Shown: piece by piece, positions 23,446-35,200 of the stretch
How the letters are laid out: every line of letters begins with the position of its first letter
Numbering within the stretch: position 1 is the stretch's first letter
Assembly: GCA_020796225.1 (NCBI GenBank)
Contig: CM036759.1
Coordinates: forward strand, 68,266,590 to 68,330,589
Direction: 5' to 3'
DNA length: 64,000 nt
Origin: Arion vulgaris
Taxonomy: Eukaryota; Mollusca; Gastropoda; Stylommatophora; Arionidae
Translations under genes and position numbers: made by a program
Notes under the pieces: model-generated
The model's database searches: none
What the model was told of the DNA's origin: nothing
The model's input: only the letters and a program-made list of their open reading frames with translations

Positions 23446-23534
23446 ACAACAAATATAACAACTAAATTTTACTTAATACGTCATGCCGAAAAGTTGCAAG
23501 AAAATGGTGAATAGTATTTTCGAATAGTACTAGA

Positions 23535-23930
23535 TTTTTTTAACCACACATGGCAGCATGCGTGTCATCTTCGCAAAAGAGTATGTTCATTCTTTGCCAT
23601 TTTGACTCAGTAAAGTCATTCCAAATTAGAAAAATGTTCAGCCATTTTGTTGCCGCCAGACAATTTAGAATCTGAAATTCATAATTAGTTCCATCTTGCA
23701 ACAAGTTTTGAAAGAAAATAAACCATGTACGTCAGACTCGATAGCAGGCGCTTTCAGTCGGACTGGAGCCTTATAGCACGGCCTTCTCTTAATTACGATG
23801 GCCGCAGTTATAGCCTTTCTAACGTTTTGTCACCACCATACAATTTGGAGCGTTGTATTATTCCTTCAATTAATCAAAAGTGTCGCAAACACAAGACAGC
23901 CCTACATGTTGGCGCCACAGACGCAGTGGA
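23535..23930 (-). mobile_element. DR-1, 3' part (two overlapping pieces)
   Basis: 'agagtatgttcattctttgc', 'agtaaagtcattccaaatta' and 'gccagacaatttaga', then again 'ttgtcaccaccatacaattt' near 23828, correspond to DR-1 at 59640-59760. The block is present about 1.5 times. Confidence 0.65.
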
Positions 23931-23934
23931 ACAG

Positions 23935-24430
23935 AGCGACAAGGCAGTACCAGTAAGCTGGCACTGTCCATGACCCTACCCCACCTCGTTGTGGTGACCC
24001 TGGAAACAAATTGCTGCTCTGTAGTATGGCAAAGTGGGTAGGGATCGAATGAGAGCCTTAGCGCAATAACGTAGTAGTGTAAGCGCAGTCACGAATGTTA
24101 TGAAATCTCCTAGCATTATAGACTCATCTCCTGGCAGACGTCTAGTGATGTCTGGAAAAGTGGGATCAGCTAGCATTATAGATGAGCAGAGTATCATAGT
24201 GGACCCGTCTCCTGGCAGACGTATAGTAATGAATAACAGGTACAAATGGAGTACAATTGACAGAGAAACGGAGTATGGAGACGGCACACCGAATCGTCCG
24301 AAAGCGTAAACCTACGTCAACAGAATCAATGGTCACGCGATAGATGCCCGCTCTCGACAAGACTGCAAAAACGGCTGTAATCTGTCTTTGTCGTGTTGAC
24401 GCAAGGGAAGACTGCATTAAACGCTGTATC
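23935..24430 (+). mobile_element. DR-1, 5' part, fused to LINE B
   Basis: Opposite in orientation to the preceding DR-1 piece: 'ctggcactgtccatgaccct', 'gtgaccctggaaacaaat', 'ggtagggatcgaatgagag' and 'gttgacgcaagggaagactg'. It stops at 'acgctgtatcaga' (24432) and LINE B coding sequence follows at once. A 45-base internal duplication carries 'tctcctggcagacgt' at 24127 and 24208. Confidence 0.75.
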
Positions 24431-25310
24431 AGAATGTAGATGGTTCATCGCAGGAAAACACATAAACGAAAACTACCCAATGGACATGCATACATGGATG
24501 GCTCGGCTACAGATGCCACCCACAATGGAGAAGGGGAGCTGTTCTCAGACTAAAAATGGAATAGAACTAACCTTAGCTCCGGCCACCGGCAAGTTCTCAA
24601 CCAATTTCAGGGCTGAGGTAGAGGTCCACAGTGCAGCTGCAAAAATGGCACTACAGCATGTGAACCAAATACATGGAAAAATAATGCTTTTGACTGACGC
24701 ATTATCTGCTATCTCAGTACTGAAATCTGAAAGGAACACAGAACTAAGTGATCTCAGGTCAACCTTAGCCCAGTTATCCCATGAATCTGAGAGGTTAGTA
24801 ATCCAGTGGATATCGTCACACTGCAAGATCAAGGGAATGAAGATGCTGACAGACTGGCTAAAGAGGAGCAGGAATGCCCCAAGATGACAACCTGGTTAGC
24901 TATGAAGACGCAAAAACCATCGCCAAAGGGCACTACAAAGCAAAATGGGATAAAGAAAACCCAAAACACAACAAGAACGATGGATATTACCAACTATCCA
25001 GAAGGGACCAGACAGCCATACTTCGCCTCCGGACGGGTCACATCAGAATGAGACACCATCTGTACACTAAATTCAAGATAGGCACCAACGACCTTTGCCC
25101 CTGTGGCTTGGCGAGTATGACAACAGAACATTTCCTACAGAACATTTCCTACAGAACTGTCCCCAGTATGCAGACCTGAGAAGAATGAGGTGGCCCACTT
25201 ACATCAGCGTCCAAGACAAACTGTATGGGCGTGACTGATAATCTGAGGCAGACGGCTGCCTTTATTAAAGATCCGAAATTCCAATCTAGTGAGAATCCAG
25301 AAGAAGAAGT
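24431..25310 (+). pseudogene. LINE B: RNase H and 3' end (dead)
   Basis: RNase H signature in shifted frames: AYMDGSATDATHNG near 24486 (first Asp), NFRAEVEVHSAAAKMAL near 24603 (Glu), ILLTDALSAISVL-like near 24690 (Asp), and QWISSHCKIKG then DADRLAKEEQECP near 24850. A helical YYQLSRRDQTAILRLRTGH segment and an LCPCGLASMTTEHFLQN Cys motif follow. The tail 'agaagaagaag' is at 25303. An 18-base duplication, 'acagaacatttcctacagaa', interrupts the Cys motif near 25125-25155. It lacks RT and endonuclease and has three frame breaks. Confidence 0.9.
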
Positions 25311-25329
25311 ATCAGAATCTAAGCACAGT

Positions 25330-25800
25330 TGACTGGATTAGGTGATATTGACGAAGCACAGAAACAAAAGTTGCGTTCTTGCACCTGATAAAACTGTCAT
25401 TCCCGAACGTCGTGCACGATGTTAGCCATTCCTGTTTACTTGTGTCAAGCCTCAGCCAAATGTTTCTACTTCTTCTCAAGGGAAAATACTCAGTAGAAAC
25501 TTTAAATTTTCTGGTGGTGACAAAATACTTCACATAGCGGCTAAAAATGTTTCTAATCTGGAACAACCTCACTGAAATCAGAAAAGTGACATGCAAGAAC
25601 ATGCTCTTTGGTGTTGATCGCGCTTCATGCTGCATCGAGTGGTTAAAAAATGATCAATAGAGTGTTGGACATGCAATTCAGAATAGGCCGAATATGTAAA
25701 GGATTCTCAGCTCAGATAAACCAGATCATATCTAAAGGCACGGGTCCCAGAGCGGCTGAGAATGTTCATAATCCAGAACGACCTCACAAAAGTCCAAAGT
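25330..25800 (+). mobile_element. DR-1, middle to 3' part
   Basis: Plus orientation: 'aaaagttgcgttcttgcacc', 'tactcagtagaaactttaaa', 'gtctaatctggaacaacctc'-type block, 'aacatgctctttggtgttga', then a second partial block near 25740-25800. It corresponds to the reverse of 59600-59830. Confidence 0.7.
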
Positions 25801-25984
25801 GTGGCGAGGTCGCAGATGGTGAAGTTGATACTATGCTTCACTAATGGTCATGTGCAGAGGAAATTCTTGGGGTCGAGACCAACATGGACCAAACATTTGT
25901 CGATGTTCGCACGGTACACAGTTGGGCAACAGGTTCCCTGATCCTTTACTGGGGAATCTAAATTACAAATACTTCTGAAGTCAG

Positions 25985-26410
25985 ACAAGGCTCATCTGAA
26001 TGGAGTTGGACACTGATAGAAGCACGATGCCTGAATTCATAGTGGACGAACGTTGGACACTGATAGAAGCACCAAACTATGCCTGAATTTATAGTGGACG
26101 AACGTTGGACACTGATAGAAGCACCAGACTATGCCTGAATTCATAGTGGACGAACGTTGGACACTGATAGAAGCGCCAGACTATGCCTGAATTTATAGTG
26201 GACGAACGTTGGACACTGATAGAAGCACCAGACTATGCCTGAATTCATAGTGGACGAACGTTGGACACTGATAGAAGCACCAGACTATGCCTGAATTTAT
26301 AGTGGACGAACGTTGGACAGATAGAAGCACCAAACTATGTCTGAATTTATAGTGGACGAACGTTGGACACTGATAGAAGCACCAAACTATGCCTGAATTT
26401 ATAGTGGACA
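25985..26410. repeat. 52-bp minisatellite grown from SINE-147
   Basis: About eight copies of 'gttggacactgatagaagca' + 'ccagactatgcctgaattca' + 'tagtggacgaac'. The first copy (25985-26050) is flanked by 'tcagacaaggctcatctgaa', the 5' part of the short SINE at 62534-62680, so the array amplifies the 3' half of that element. Confidence 0.9.
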
Positions 26411-26459
26411 AACAAAAAGCTCTACTAAGTACACGATTTTTGTTTGTGTACTCTATAAA

Positions 26460-26960
26460 ACTACCCACGCCCATTCTCATTGCTTCCGATCTTGAGTTTT
26501 ACTGCAGTCTTCCCTTCTATCGGCACAAGATAGTATGCTTGTATCAGCCGTCCTGACATGACCATTCAACAGAGCCTATTTTAGAAATCTCTTCTTGCCC
26601 TGAAGCAAATCAAGACTTGAGAAAAGAAAGAAAGACATGGCAGTGAGAGGTTCGCTTCAGGTGTCTCCTTTTTTTACCTGACACTGAAATGCAAACGAAG
26701 ATTAGAGAATAGATAGATTGAAAAGAGTTTGTCCGAACTAGGTAATTCTGGTACGACCAACCAGTTTGACTCTGGGTGGCATGACCTTACTCCTAAAGAA
26801 GGGTTTTGGTATGTCTGTTGGAGCTGGTAACTCAGTGAATTGCAGTTTTTTTTATCTCTGGACAATGACCAGGAGACTTGTGTAAGTTTCTCCACTCTGG
26901 GATTCTGTTCCTTCACTCTGTTCATCTGTTGGACAAACATATCTCCTGGCTGTTTGTTGT
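26460..26960 (-). mobile_element. DR-1 middle part
   Basis: 'ttgagttttactgcagtctt', 'tgtatcagccgtcctgac', 'gaccaaccagtttgactctg' and 'aatgaccaggagacttgtgt' with 'ctctgggattctgttc' follow the order seen at 34120-34490. The overlapping minus-strand frame of 111 residues is a shadow. Confidence 0.65.
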
Positions 26961-26984
26961 ATTGATTTGTATACAAAATAGTTT

Positions 26985-27125
26985 GTTTTGCTTGAAATCT
27001 AAACGTCATACCTTGCTAATATTTTGCATAGATACATTTTTATTTGAATATTTCTTCACGTTTCTTGATAATGACTTTTGTGTAGAAACGTTAATTTTTG
27101 TTTGCTGCAGTACTTTGTAAAGCTG
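26985..27125 (+). mobile_element. Penelope-like 3' terminal fragment
   Basis: 'tttcttgataatgacttttg' + 'tgtagaaacgtt' followed by 'gcagtactttgtaaagct' corresponds to 53735-53815. More diverged than the 23104 copy. Confidence 0.6.
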
Positions 27126-27295
27126 TCTTAGTTTTTTTGATTGAATGATTGGACCATCATCATTGCACTTTGTTGAGTAACCATGTGTGCTCCGACCTAT
27201 TTCTTACACAGGAAGATCTCAGCGGCAGTGCACAAACTCTGTAGCACTGTCAAGGGTCCCGATATAATTTAGAAGGTGGTGACATTTTTTTTTTA

Positions 27296-27445
27296 AATCT
27301 ACATTACACTAGACAGAAGTCATTCCTAACTCAAATCTGCATTACACTAGACAGAAGTCATTCATAACTCAAATCTATATTACAATAGACAGAAGGCATT
27401 CATAACTCAAATCTACATTACACTAGACAGAAATCATCCATACAC
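27296..27445. repeat. 38-bp tandem repeat, 4 copies
   Basis: Unit 'atctacattacactagacag' + 'aagtcattcataactcaa'. Confidence 0.9.
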
Positions 27446-27569
27446 AATATTTTTTTTTAAATAGAAATAAAACAAACAATTACACAACACAATTGTTTTA
27501 TAAGTCAATTTATCATGAAGAGATTGTTAATACAATATTCTACATGAAGTGTTACACACAGAGTAAACA

Positions 27570-27857
27570 ACAAGTCTATTCATACTTGTGTAATATTCAG
27601 CCAGTCTATTCATACTTGTGTAATATTCAGTAAGTCTATTTATACTTGTGTAATATTTAGCCAGTCTATTCATACTTGTGTAATATTTAGTCAGTCTATT
27701 CATACTTGTGTAATATTTAGTCAGTCTATTCATACTTGTGTAATATTCAGTAAGTCTATTTATACTTGTGTAATATTCAGCCAGTCTATTCATACTTGTG
27801 TAATATTCAGTAAGTCTATTTATACTTGTGTAATATTCAGTCAGTCTATTCATATGT
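27570..27857. repeat. 30-bp tandem repeat, about 9 copies
   Basis: Unit 'tctattcatacttgtgtaat' + 'attcagccag'. The multiple-of-three length leaves a 10-residue repeat frame open on minus (MNRLTEYYTS); no other coding evidence. Confidence 0.95.
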
Positions 27858-27865
27858 GTGTATCA

Positions 27866-28055
27866 GTTCAGTTTGGCATATCTTCATTGCACTCCAGACA
27901 TGTCCATAGGTGCTCCAGTCTCCTTAGCAATATCTCCAAAAGCTTCCAGCAATTGACCATACCAGTTCGAATGATAAGCCTACTCATATATCTGTTGTGA
28001 TGTTCTATTCTGGCCACTCCAATCTTCAATCCAAGCTCTTGCAACCTAACTTGTG
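27866..28055 (-). pseudogene. LINE A1 3' end fragment
   Basis: 'ttggcatatcttcattgcac', 'atgtccataggtgctcc' and 'aatatctccaaaagcttcca' align with 12905-13090, the C-terminal coding end of LINE A1. A short piece of the 30-bp array sequence reappears at 28048-28065, suggesting it inserted into that array. Confidence 0.8.
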
Positions 28056-28159
28056 TAATATTCAGACAGTGTATACAAACTTGTCATGTAACATTAAGTC
28101 CACAAACAAGGAAGGAACAAGAATTCCCCAATTATCTGAATAAAAACTTTTAAAAATAA

Positions 28160-28315
28160 GTGGTCTCCTTCTTCTGCATTTAACCACTATGAATTCAGAT
28201 GTAGTCAGGGATGACTGGTATAGCGCTTCTGCCTGATTTTGGCGTGAAGACCTGCTTTCCTTATTAGCAGTGTCCCCTGCCATACAGGCAAGCCTTCTCC
28301 GACTTTAGAGATAAT
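28160..28315 (-). mobile_element. SINE-147 copy
   Basis: 'ccttcttctgcatttaacca' (reversed AAG tail), 'atgaattcagatgtagtcag', 'ttttggcgtgaagacctgct' and 'ccatacaggcaagccttctc' match the complement of 62534-62680. Confidence 0.7.
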
Positions 28316-28364
28316 TTCAGAAATAAAACAATATTGGATTGTTGTTCAACAAAAACAAAACTAG

Positions 28365-28492
28365 TCCTGCAGTGAATCCCTGCCCACTGCAGTAAATCCC
28401 TGCCCAGTGAATCCATGCCCGCTGCAATAAATCCCTGCCCGCTGCAGTAAATCCCTGCCCGCTGCAATTAATCTCTGCCCACTGCAGTATTT
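28365..28492. repeat. 20-bp tandem repeat, about 6 copies
   Basis: Unit 'gctgcagtaaatccctgccc' with substitutions and one shortened copy. Confidence 0.9.
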
Positions 28493-28499
28493 CCAGAAG

Positions 28500-29160
28500 T
28501 GAGAAGACAGATAAGCTGGCTAGTAATGTAGGAAACCTAGATCAGCCTCATCAATCCCAGAACTACAAAAAGTAAAAAGACACTTCTGAAACGAAGCCCA
28601 AAAACGGGAATTGGGGCAAATAAACAAAAACTGCAAGTGAAAGAGTACAACTGGACTCAGTCGAAATATATAAAGATATTCAGACTCTGATATTGGAGTC
28701 TCTGAGCTAACCTGCACAAGATGGGCCTCAGAGGTTATGTTGCTTGTGACTACGGAACACCCAGGAAGACTCCAGATTGCAAGACTGTCCCCTCGCTGCA
28801 AGTCAAATCACAAAAACCTGGCCTAAGGGAGCAACTATTCAAAATAAATTATGAGAGAGCATCAAACATCTAAGTGGTACAGTTGTATTCATGAGTGATG
28901 GTGGAATAGAAGCATAGCTGAAGTTGATCACCAAAGAAGGAGAAGAAATATACCATGAGTTTCAAAAGCAAACATAAATCTGATAAACTTATCAAATATA
29001 ATAGAATCAATCAACAAACACCATGCACCAAAATGTTTGATTAGTCTTGACAAAAATTGAAATGTTTGAACACTTGCAAACTATCCTCAACCATTAGATA
29101 TTGAAGAGAAAAATGTGAATCAAATACTTTGAAAACATTCAAGAAGAACAAGTCAAAATT
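28500..29160. other. Downstream flank of SRP14, no other gene seen
   Basis: Minus-strand 3' untranslated region or intergenic DNA after the SRP14 stop. I find no canonical AATAAA on the minus strand in 28830-29170, so the polyadenylation site is undefined. Confidence 0.4.
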
Positions 29161-29170
29161 ATGAATAAGA

Positions 29171-29264
29171 TTATTGAGTAGCTTTTGTTTTCTTCCTTCC
29201 TCTAGCAGCTTTTTGTCTTTTTCTTGAGTCCATCCATGTTTGCTTTTAAGAGATTACCATAAGC
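29171..29264 (-). CDS. SRP14: SRP14 exon 5 with frame problem
   Basis: Acceptor 'tttctactttccag', then AYGNLLKANMDGLKK. The 94-base length to the TAA at 29171-29173 is one more than a multiple of three. Dropping one A from the five-A run near 29224 would read through a basic Lys/Arg tail to that stop; otherwise translation ends at a TAG after KTKSC. Confidence 0.85.
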
Positions 29265-32200
29265 CTGGAAAGTAGAAAGATACAATAGTAATAAAACATC
29301 ATATAATTTATAAATTAAAATAATTTAATGACTTAAATATATTTTAATTAAATAAATAATTTAATTAACAAATAATTTTAATATAATTTTAATAATTTAA
29401 ATATAACATCATATATTTAAATTATATAATATAATTATAATTGTTTTAATGGCTGACTTGACAAGTGTTTACTATTTAGTCCTTGGATGTATTAGTTTAC
29501 TCTGGTTTAGGAGCGTTATATCTATACTTGAAGCATAGAGATGCCTTAGGTGTTTTGACTAATAGGTTGACTGTCATTATAGTTATTCGATGTGTAGGTG
29601 GATTTATTTATTCTATACACTCCGGCGCGAGTAACCTACCCATTTCGGCGCGAAAGTGATGGACTATGCGATACGGTTTCGATAGGTTACCCTATGAGTC
29701 ATGCGCAGCTATTTTTAAGACAAGGAATGTCCATCCTTAATTCAAAGTCTGTACAGTAGGAGGCGGATGAATCAAAATGATCAACGGCTCACAAGAACAC
29801 AGCAAAGTGTGGGCACACATGGGCGCTTTCAGGACATACAAATGATTTGCGGTGGCCCTGTGGAAGAGTGGGACTTCACCACGTACAACCAAAGCGTAGC
29901 AATGAAGCAAAAACATCCATCTGAAGATAAACAATACATGAAAACAAGAAAAAGACACATTCGTTTTGCAACATGGAATGTTAGAACCTTACACCAAGAA
30001 GGAAAACTAGACAATTTAATACTAGAGACAATAGATATGAAGGTAGATATTATGGGAGTCGCAGAAACAAGATGGAAAGGTGAGGGATACACAAGAAGAG
30101 ATGATTATATATTTATACATTCAGGAGGAGAATATCATGAGCGAGGAGTAGGTATACTAATAAAAAAGGAAATAGAAAAATACATCAGTGGTTATTGGAC
30201 GTATAACGACAGAATGATGCTTTTAAAGATCAGAGCAAAGCCATTCGATATAGCAATTATCCAAACATACGCTCCAACATCAGACCATACAGATGAAGAA
30301 ATCGAAAAATATTATGAAGATTTACAACAAATTCTCAAACAAGTAAAGACAACTGACATACTAATTATAATGCAGATATGAATTCAAAAATTGGCAAAGG
30401 CAAATACAAGAACATTGTAGGACAATACGGACTAGGAACAAGGAATGAATGAGGAGATAGGCTTATCCAGTTCTGTGAAGAAAATAACATGGTTATATGC
30501 AACACATTTACCAACAAGAATCTAGGAGATTATACACATGGAAAAGCCCAGGAGATAGAAAAAGGAACCAGATAGATTTCATCATGATTAGAAACAGATT
30601 TAAAAATAATGTAATGAACACCAAAACATATCCAGGAGCAGATATAAATTCTGATCATAATCCAGTGATGATCAAACTAAATATAAAACTAAAAAGATAG
30701 ACCAACCAACAAGAAAAGAACCACATATAGATATATCAGCACTTAAACAATCAGAGATACAACAGAAATATTGTGTGGAAGTAAAGAACAAATATGAATG
30801 CCTAATGACAGAGTGCTTAGAACAATACAGAAGAAAATCCTGAAGAAAGTGAGCCAATAAATGGGATTGCTTAAAACAGAGTATACAAACTGCAAACAAA
30901 AACCTGCCTGTAAAAGAATCCATGAAAATCAAATGTGGATGACTGATGAAATCTTAGAAAAATGACAGAGCGAAAGAAAGCCTAAGAACACCCCAAAGTA
31001 TACAATTTTAGACAGACAAATACGCAACATGTGCAGAACCACAAAAGTAAACTGTTTAGAAACAAAATGCAAGGAAATAGAAGATATGGCAGAAAAACAC
31101 AGGACTAGAGATATGCACAGAGAAATAAGACAAATGACAAGTAAGAAAAATACTGTAAAAAGTGGAGGATGTATCAAAAACAACAACCAACTTTTGTTTG
31201 ATAAAACAGAAATATTGACAAGATGGACAGAATATGTAACGGCTCTATTTGATGATCAAAGAAGCAGTAAACACAGTATAAAGTGCAATGACAGCCCAAG
31301 AATATTAAAATCTGAAGTTGTAAGAGCAATCAAACAATGAGCGAGGAAAGGCTGCAGGATTGGACAATATTACTGTGGAAATGTTAACCTCCTTAGAGGA
31401 TTTTGGTATTTCAACCATTACAGATTTGTGCAATGATATATATAACACAGGATATATACCAAGAGACTTGAAGACATCAGTATTCATACCACTACCCAAA
31501 AGCCCAAAGCACAGGAGTGCACAGACTATAGGACAATTAGCCTGATGAGCCACATAACAAAAAATACTACTCAAGATCATACATGAAAGAATTAAAAACA
31601 AGATAGACATAGAAGTAGGAGAAGAACAGTTTGGCTTTAGAAAAAACAGAGGAACAACAAGAGAGGCAATACTTTGTATAAGACTACTCGCTGACAAGTA
31701 TATAGAAGTGCAAAAAGTATCTACTTGTGTTTCATCGATTATAGCAAAGCTTTGACAGAGTCCAACATGAAAAGCTAATCATATGTCTACAAGAAATAGG
31801 CCTAGATGGGGATGATATCAGACTAATAAGTAACATATACTGGGAACAGACAGCAATAATAAAATATGAAAATAGCTACTCTCCATACATAGACATAAAG
31901 AGAGGAGTGAGACAGGATGCATACTGTCACCAAGCCTATTTAACATCTACACAGAGAAAATCTTCAAACAACTAGAGGAATGCCAGGACTCAAGATCAAT
32001 GGAAAAATAATAAATAACTTAAGATATGCAGATGACACAGTATTGGTAGCAGAAAATGAACAAGATCTACAAGAATTAGTGGACCAATTGGACAGAACTA
32101 GCAAGGAATATGGATTAGACATTAACATACAGAAAGCAAAAACTATGGTAATCAACAAGGAAATGGAAAAACCTAAAATGAATATAAAAATACATGGAGA

Positions 32201-35200
32201 ATTACTACATCAAGTAAAAAGCTACTCCTATCTCGGTCAGATGATAACAGATGATGGCAGATGTATAACTGAAATTAAAAGAGAATAGGAATGGCCAAGG
32301 ATAATTTCAATAGTATAAGAAAGTTACTGACATCCAAACAAATCACAAACAGGCTAAAAATTAGAATGATCAAATGCTATATATATCCTATATTAATGTA
32401 TGCATCGGAAACATGGACAATGAACAAGCAGTTAGAAGACAGAATTGATGCATTTGAGATGTGGATATATAGAAGAATAAGCAGAGTTTCATGGACAGAA
32501 AAACAGACAAATAAACAAGTTTTAGGAAAACTAGGCATGAAGAAACAATTATTAGAGAAATAAAATTCAGACAAGTAAAGTATTTTGGGCACATAAAAAG
32601 GCATGACACCATGATAAAAGCATTTACTAGAGGGAAAGTTGAGGGAGAAGAGCAAGAGGAAGACCGAGAGATAAGTGGGAAACTTTAAGAAATGGACAGG
32701 TTACAGTCTGGCAGTGTGCAACACAAGGGCGAAAGACAGAGGATGCTGGAGATTCATTGCAGCCAACCTTCGATGTGGAGACGGCACCTGATGATGATGA
32801 ATATAATTAAACATCATTAATTTGCACTCTACAGATTCTGCCCACCCCACATGTTTTCCCACTGGTCAGTTTTACTGAGTCTCCCTTATGCCGATATATG
32901 ACATGTGTTACATTAGCCATTAACAGAGTCCTGCTAGGATAGGTATGACCAACCAGCTCACTCTAGGTGTTTAACAACACCAGCATACAGAATACTGCAG
33001 CATACCAGTGAGTTGACTTCAAAGCTATTTACTTTTAAACTTTATAAACTTGAAAATGATTCTAGACTGCTCAGAAACATTTATCACTACAGTGCAAATG
33101 TATATTATAAATGACTGGTGACAATAGAACTCTTACAATAATATCCCATTGACTTATTTGTACTAGATGTCTACAAAGAGTACAATATGAGTTATTAACT
33201 GATTGGCTTCTATAAGCCGCTAGGAGCGTCACTATTTATTTGTTTTAGAACGATCTTTAAAAAAATTAATTTACCTACAAAATGGCATATTACTCATAAA
33301 AATCTGTTAATAATGAGAAAACTGCTGCTAAATTTGCACATACATCTGCAATGGGAAAATAGGACCTCAATTTAATTCATCCACAACCTATTTTTAAATT
33401 CAGTAGCTAATAAGTTAAGATAACACTCACCATCTGAAACTTGGTTACATCCTTGTGATTTATCTAACAATAAAATGACAGAAAATATTATTATTATATT
33501 GTCAATATTTCCTGTCATGTAAGATAATAAGATATAATCATCATTGAAAAAAGATTTGTGAAGAACACAACAACATGCCAGCAATATCAACTTATTCTTC
33601 ATCTTTGCGTTCATTCCTATTTACCAATTTAATCCATCTTTGAGATTTGTTTGGTTTGTGCCAAGAATGGAAATATGTTGCACCTCAGTTTATAGGCTCC
33701 TCCACATGTAGGACAGACGCATCTGAAAATTTTGCAGAAGAAAATGTTTTGGTTTGTGGGAACCGACAATCCTTACATATTCTGTCTTTTTTTTTGCATC
33801 GGATGTTCAACACTCTTTATTGATAATTTAAAAACCATTCAATGCAGCATGTGTAAGATCTATGCAGAAGAGCATGTTCATACTCTGAAACTTTTCGAAC
33901 TTGGTGAGGTCGTTTTGGATTAGGAACATTGTCAACCGATCTGGTACATGTATAATGTTGACACCAGGCATCTGTATTTTCTCCTCAAGGGAAGCACAAA
34001 CACTAGACTGAGACTGAACACAATTGATTGGGAGAGCTGTTTCATTAGGTGCATGAACACGACTTTTGACTTCGTGCTTAGCCATTATTATCCACCCTAA
34101 TCACCTGCATCTCACCTCTGGTACAGAATTTATTGCAGTCGACATGGGTCAGACAGGTTACATCAACCTTGGACAGACTCTTGCAAAGAGCTGGCAAATA
34201 TGGTGTGACTAATCAGTTTGACTGCACTACACAGACCTCTGTGTGAGCTACAAAAGACAGTGAAGTTCATACAAGAGCAACATTGAATATATAGACATAT
34301 TTCAAGCGAAGCGAAAGGAAGGAAGTTTGACTGCATCACTTGACCTAAGTCTTACAGACTATTCATTGTACCATTTCCGTAGTCCACTTATCGGTCATTT
34401 GTACTGCATTTGCATCTATTATTCATCTCCAGACATTGGCCAGGAGACAAGTGTAGACGCACCCACTCTGGGATTCTGCTCGTCTGTACTGCGACAGATG
34501 TCATAACATTTGTGACTGTGCCCACACTACTACCTTACAGCACTGTAGCTCTCCATTCATCCCCACCCCTGAGATGGAGCCCAAGTTTCACCCTATGTGG
34601 GCCGATGACTCTTCTCGGGATGCACCCCTCATCCCTTGATGTTTATCCATCCAGCTTTTCCATCGGCTGGGAGAGATGAGCATTAATAGTCACTCCGGGA
34701 TTCCACTCGTATGTGTTGCGAGCGGATCCCATCTAGTGTGACTACCTCTGCATCTCTACCTACTCCAGAGTAGCTCTCCTCGATCCTGCCCTCTTAGCCA
34801 AACCAGAACCACTGTCTGTTTCAGGGTCACCATGAGGAGGTGGGGCATGATCTTGATTAGTGCCAGCTTACTAATCCTGGCCTGGCGTTTTTCCCATGCG
34901 CCTATGAGCCCGGCCAGCATATCTGATTTCTGCTATGTTTTTTATTTACTAGGGTAACTTCCCCAGGCCCCTCCTCAATCACCTCTTACGACATGCCTTG
35001 TAGTTCACTGTGTTACTACTCTTTACTCCCCTTGCAAGCCCTGGCAACACACTGGCAACCAGGAGCGATCAAAATGCATACACTTCACCATCTGTGGAGT
35101 GAGAATGATCACAGATAGGTTTGTCGTGTTGTAAGGCTGGTTCTATGACGTACCCATGTCACAGATGTGATAAGACAGTTTCATGTGTATGTTATTTTGA

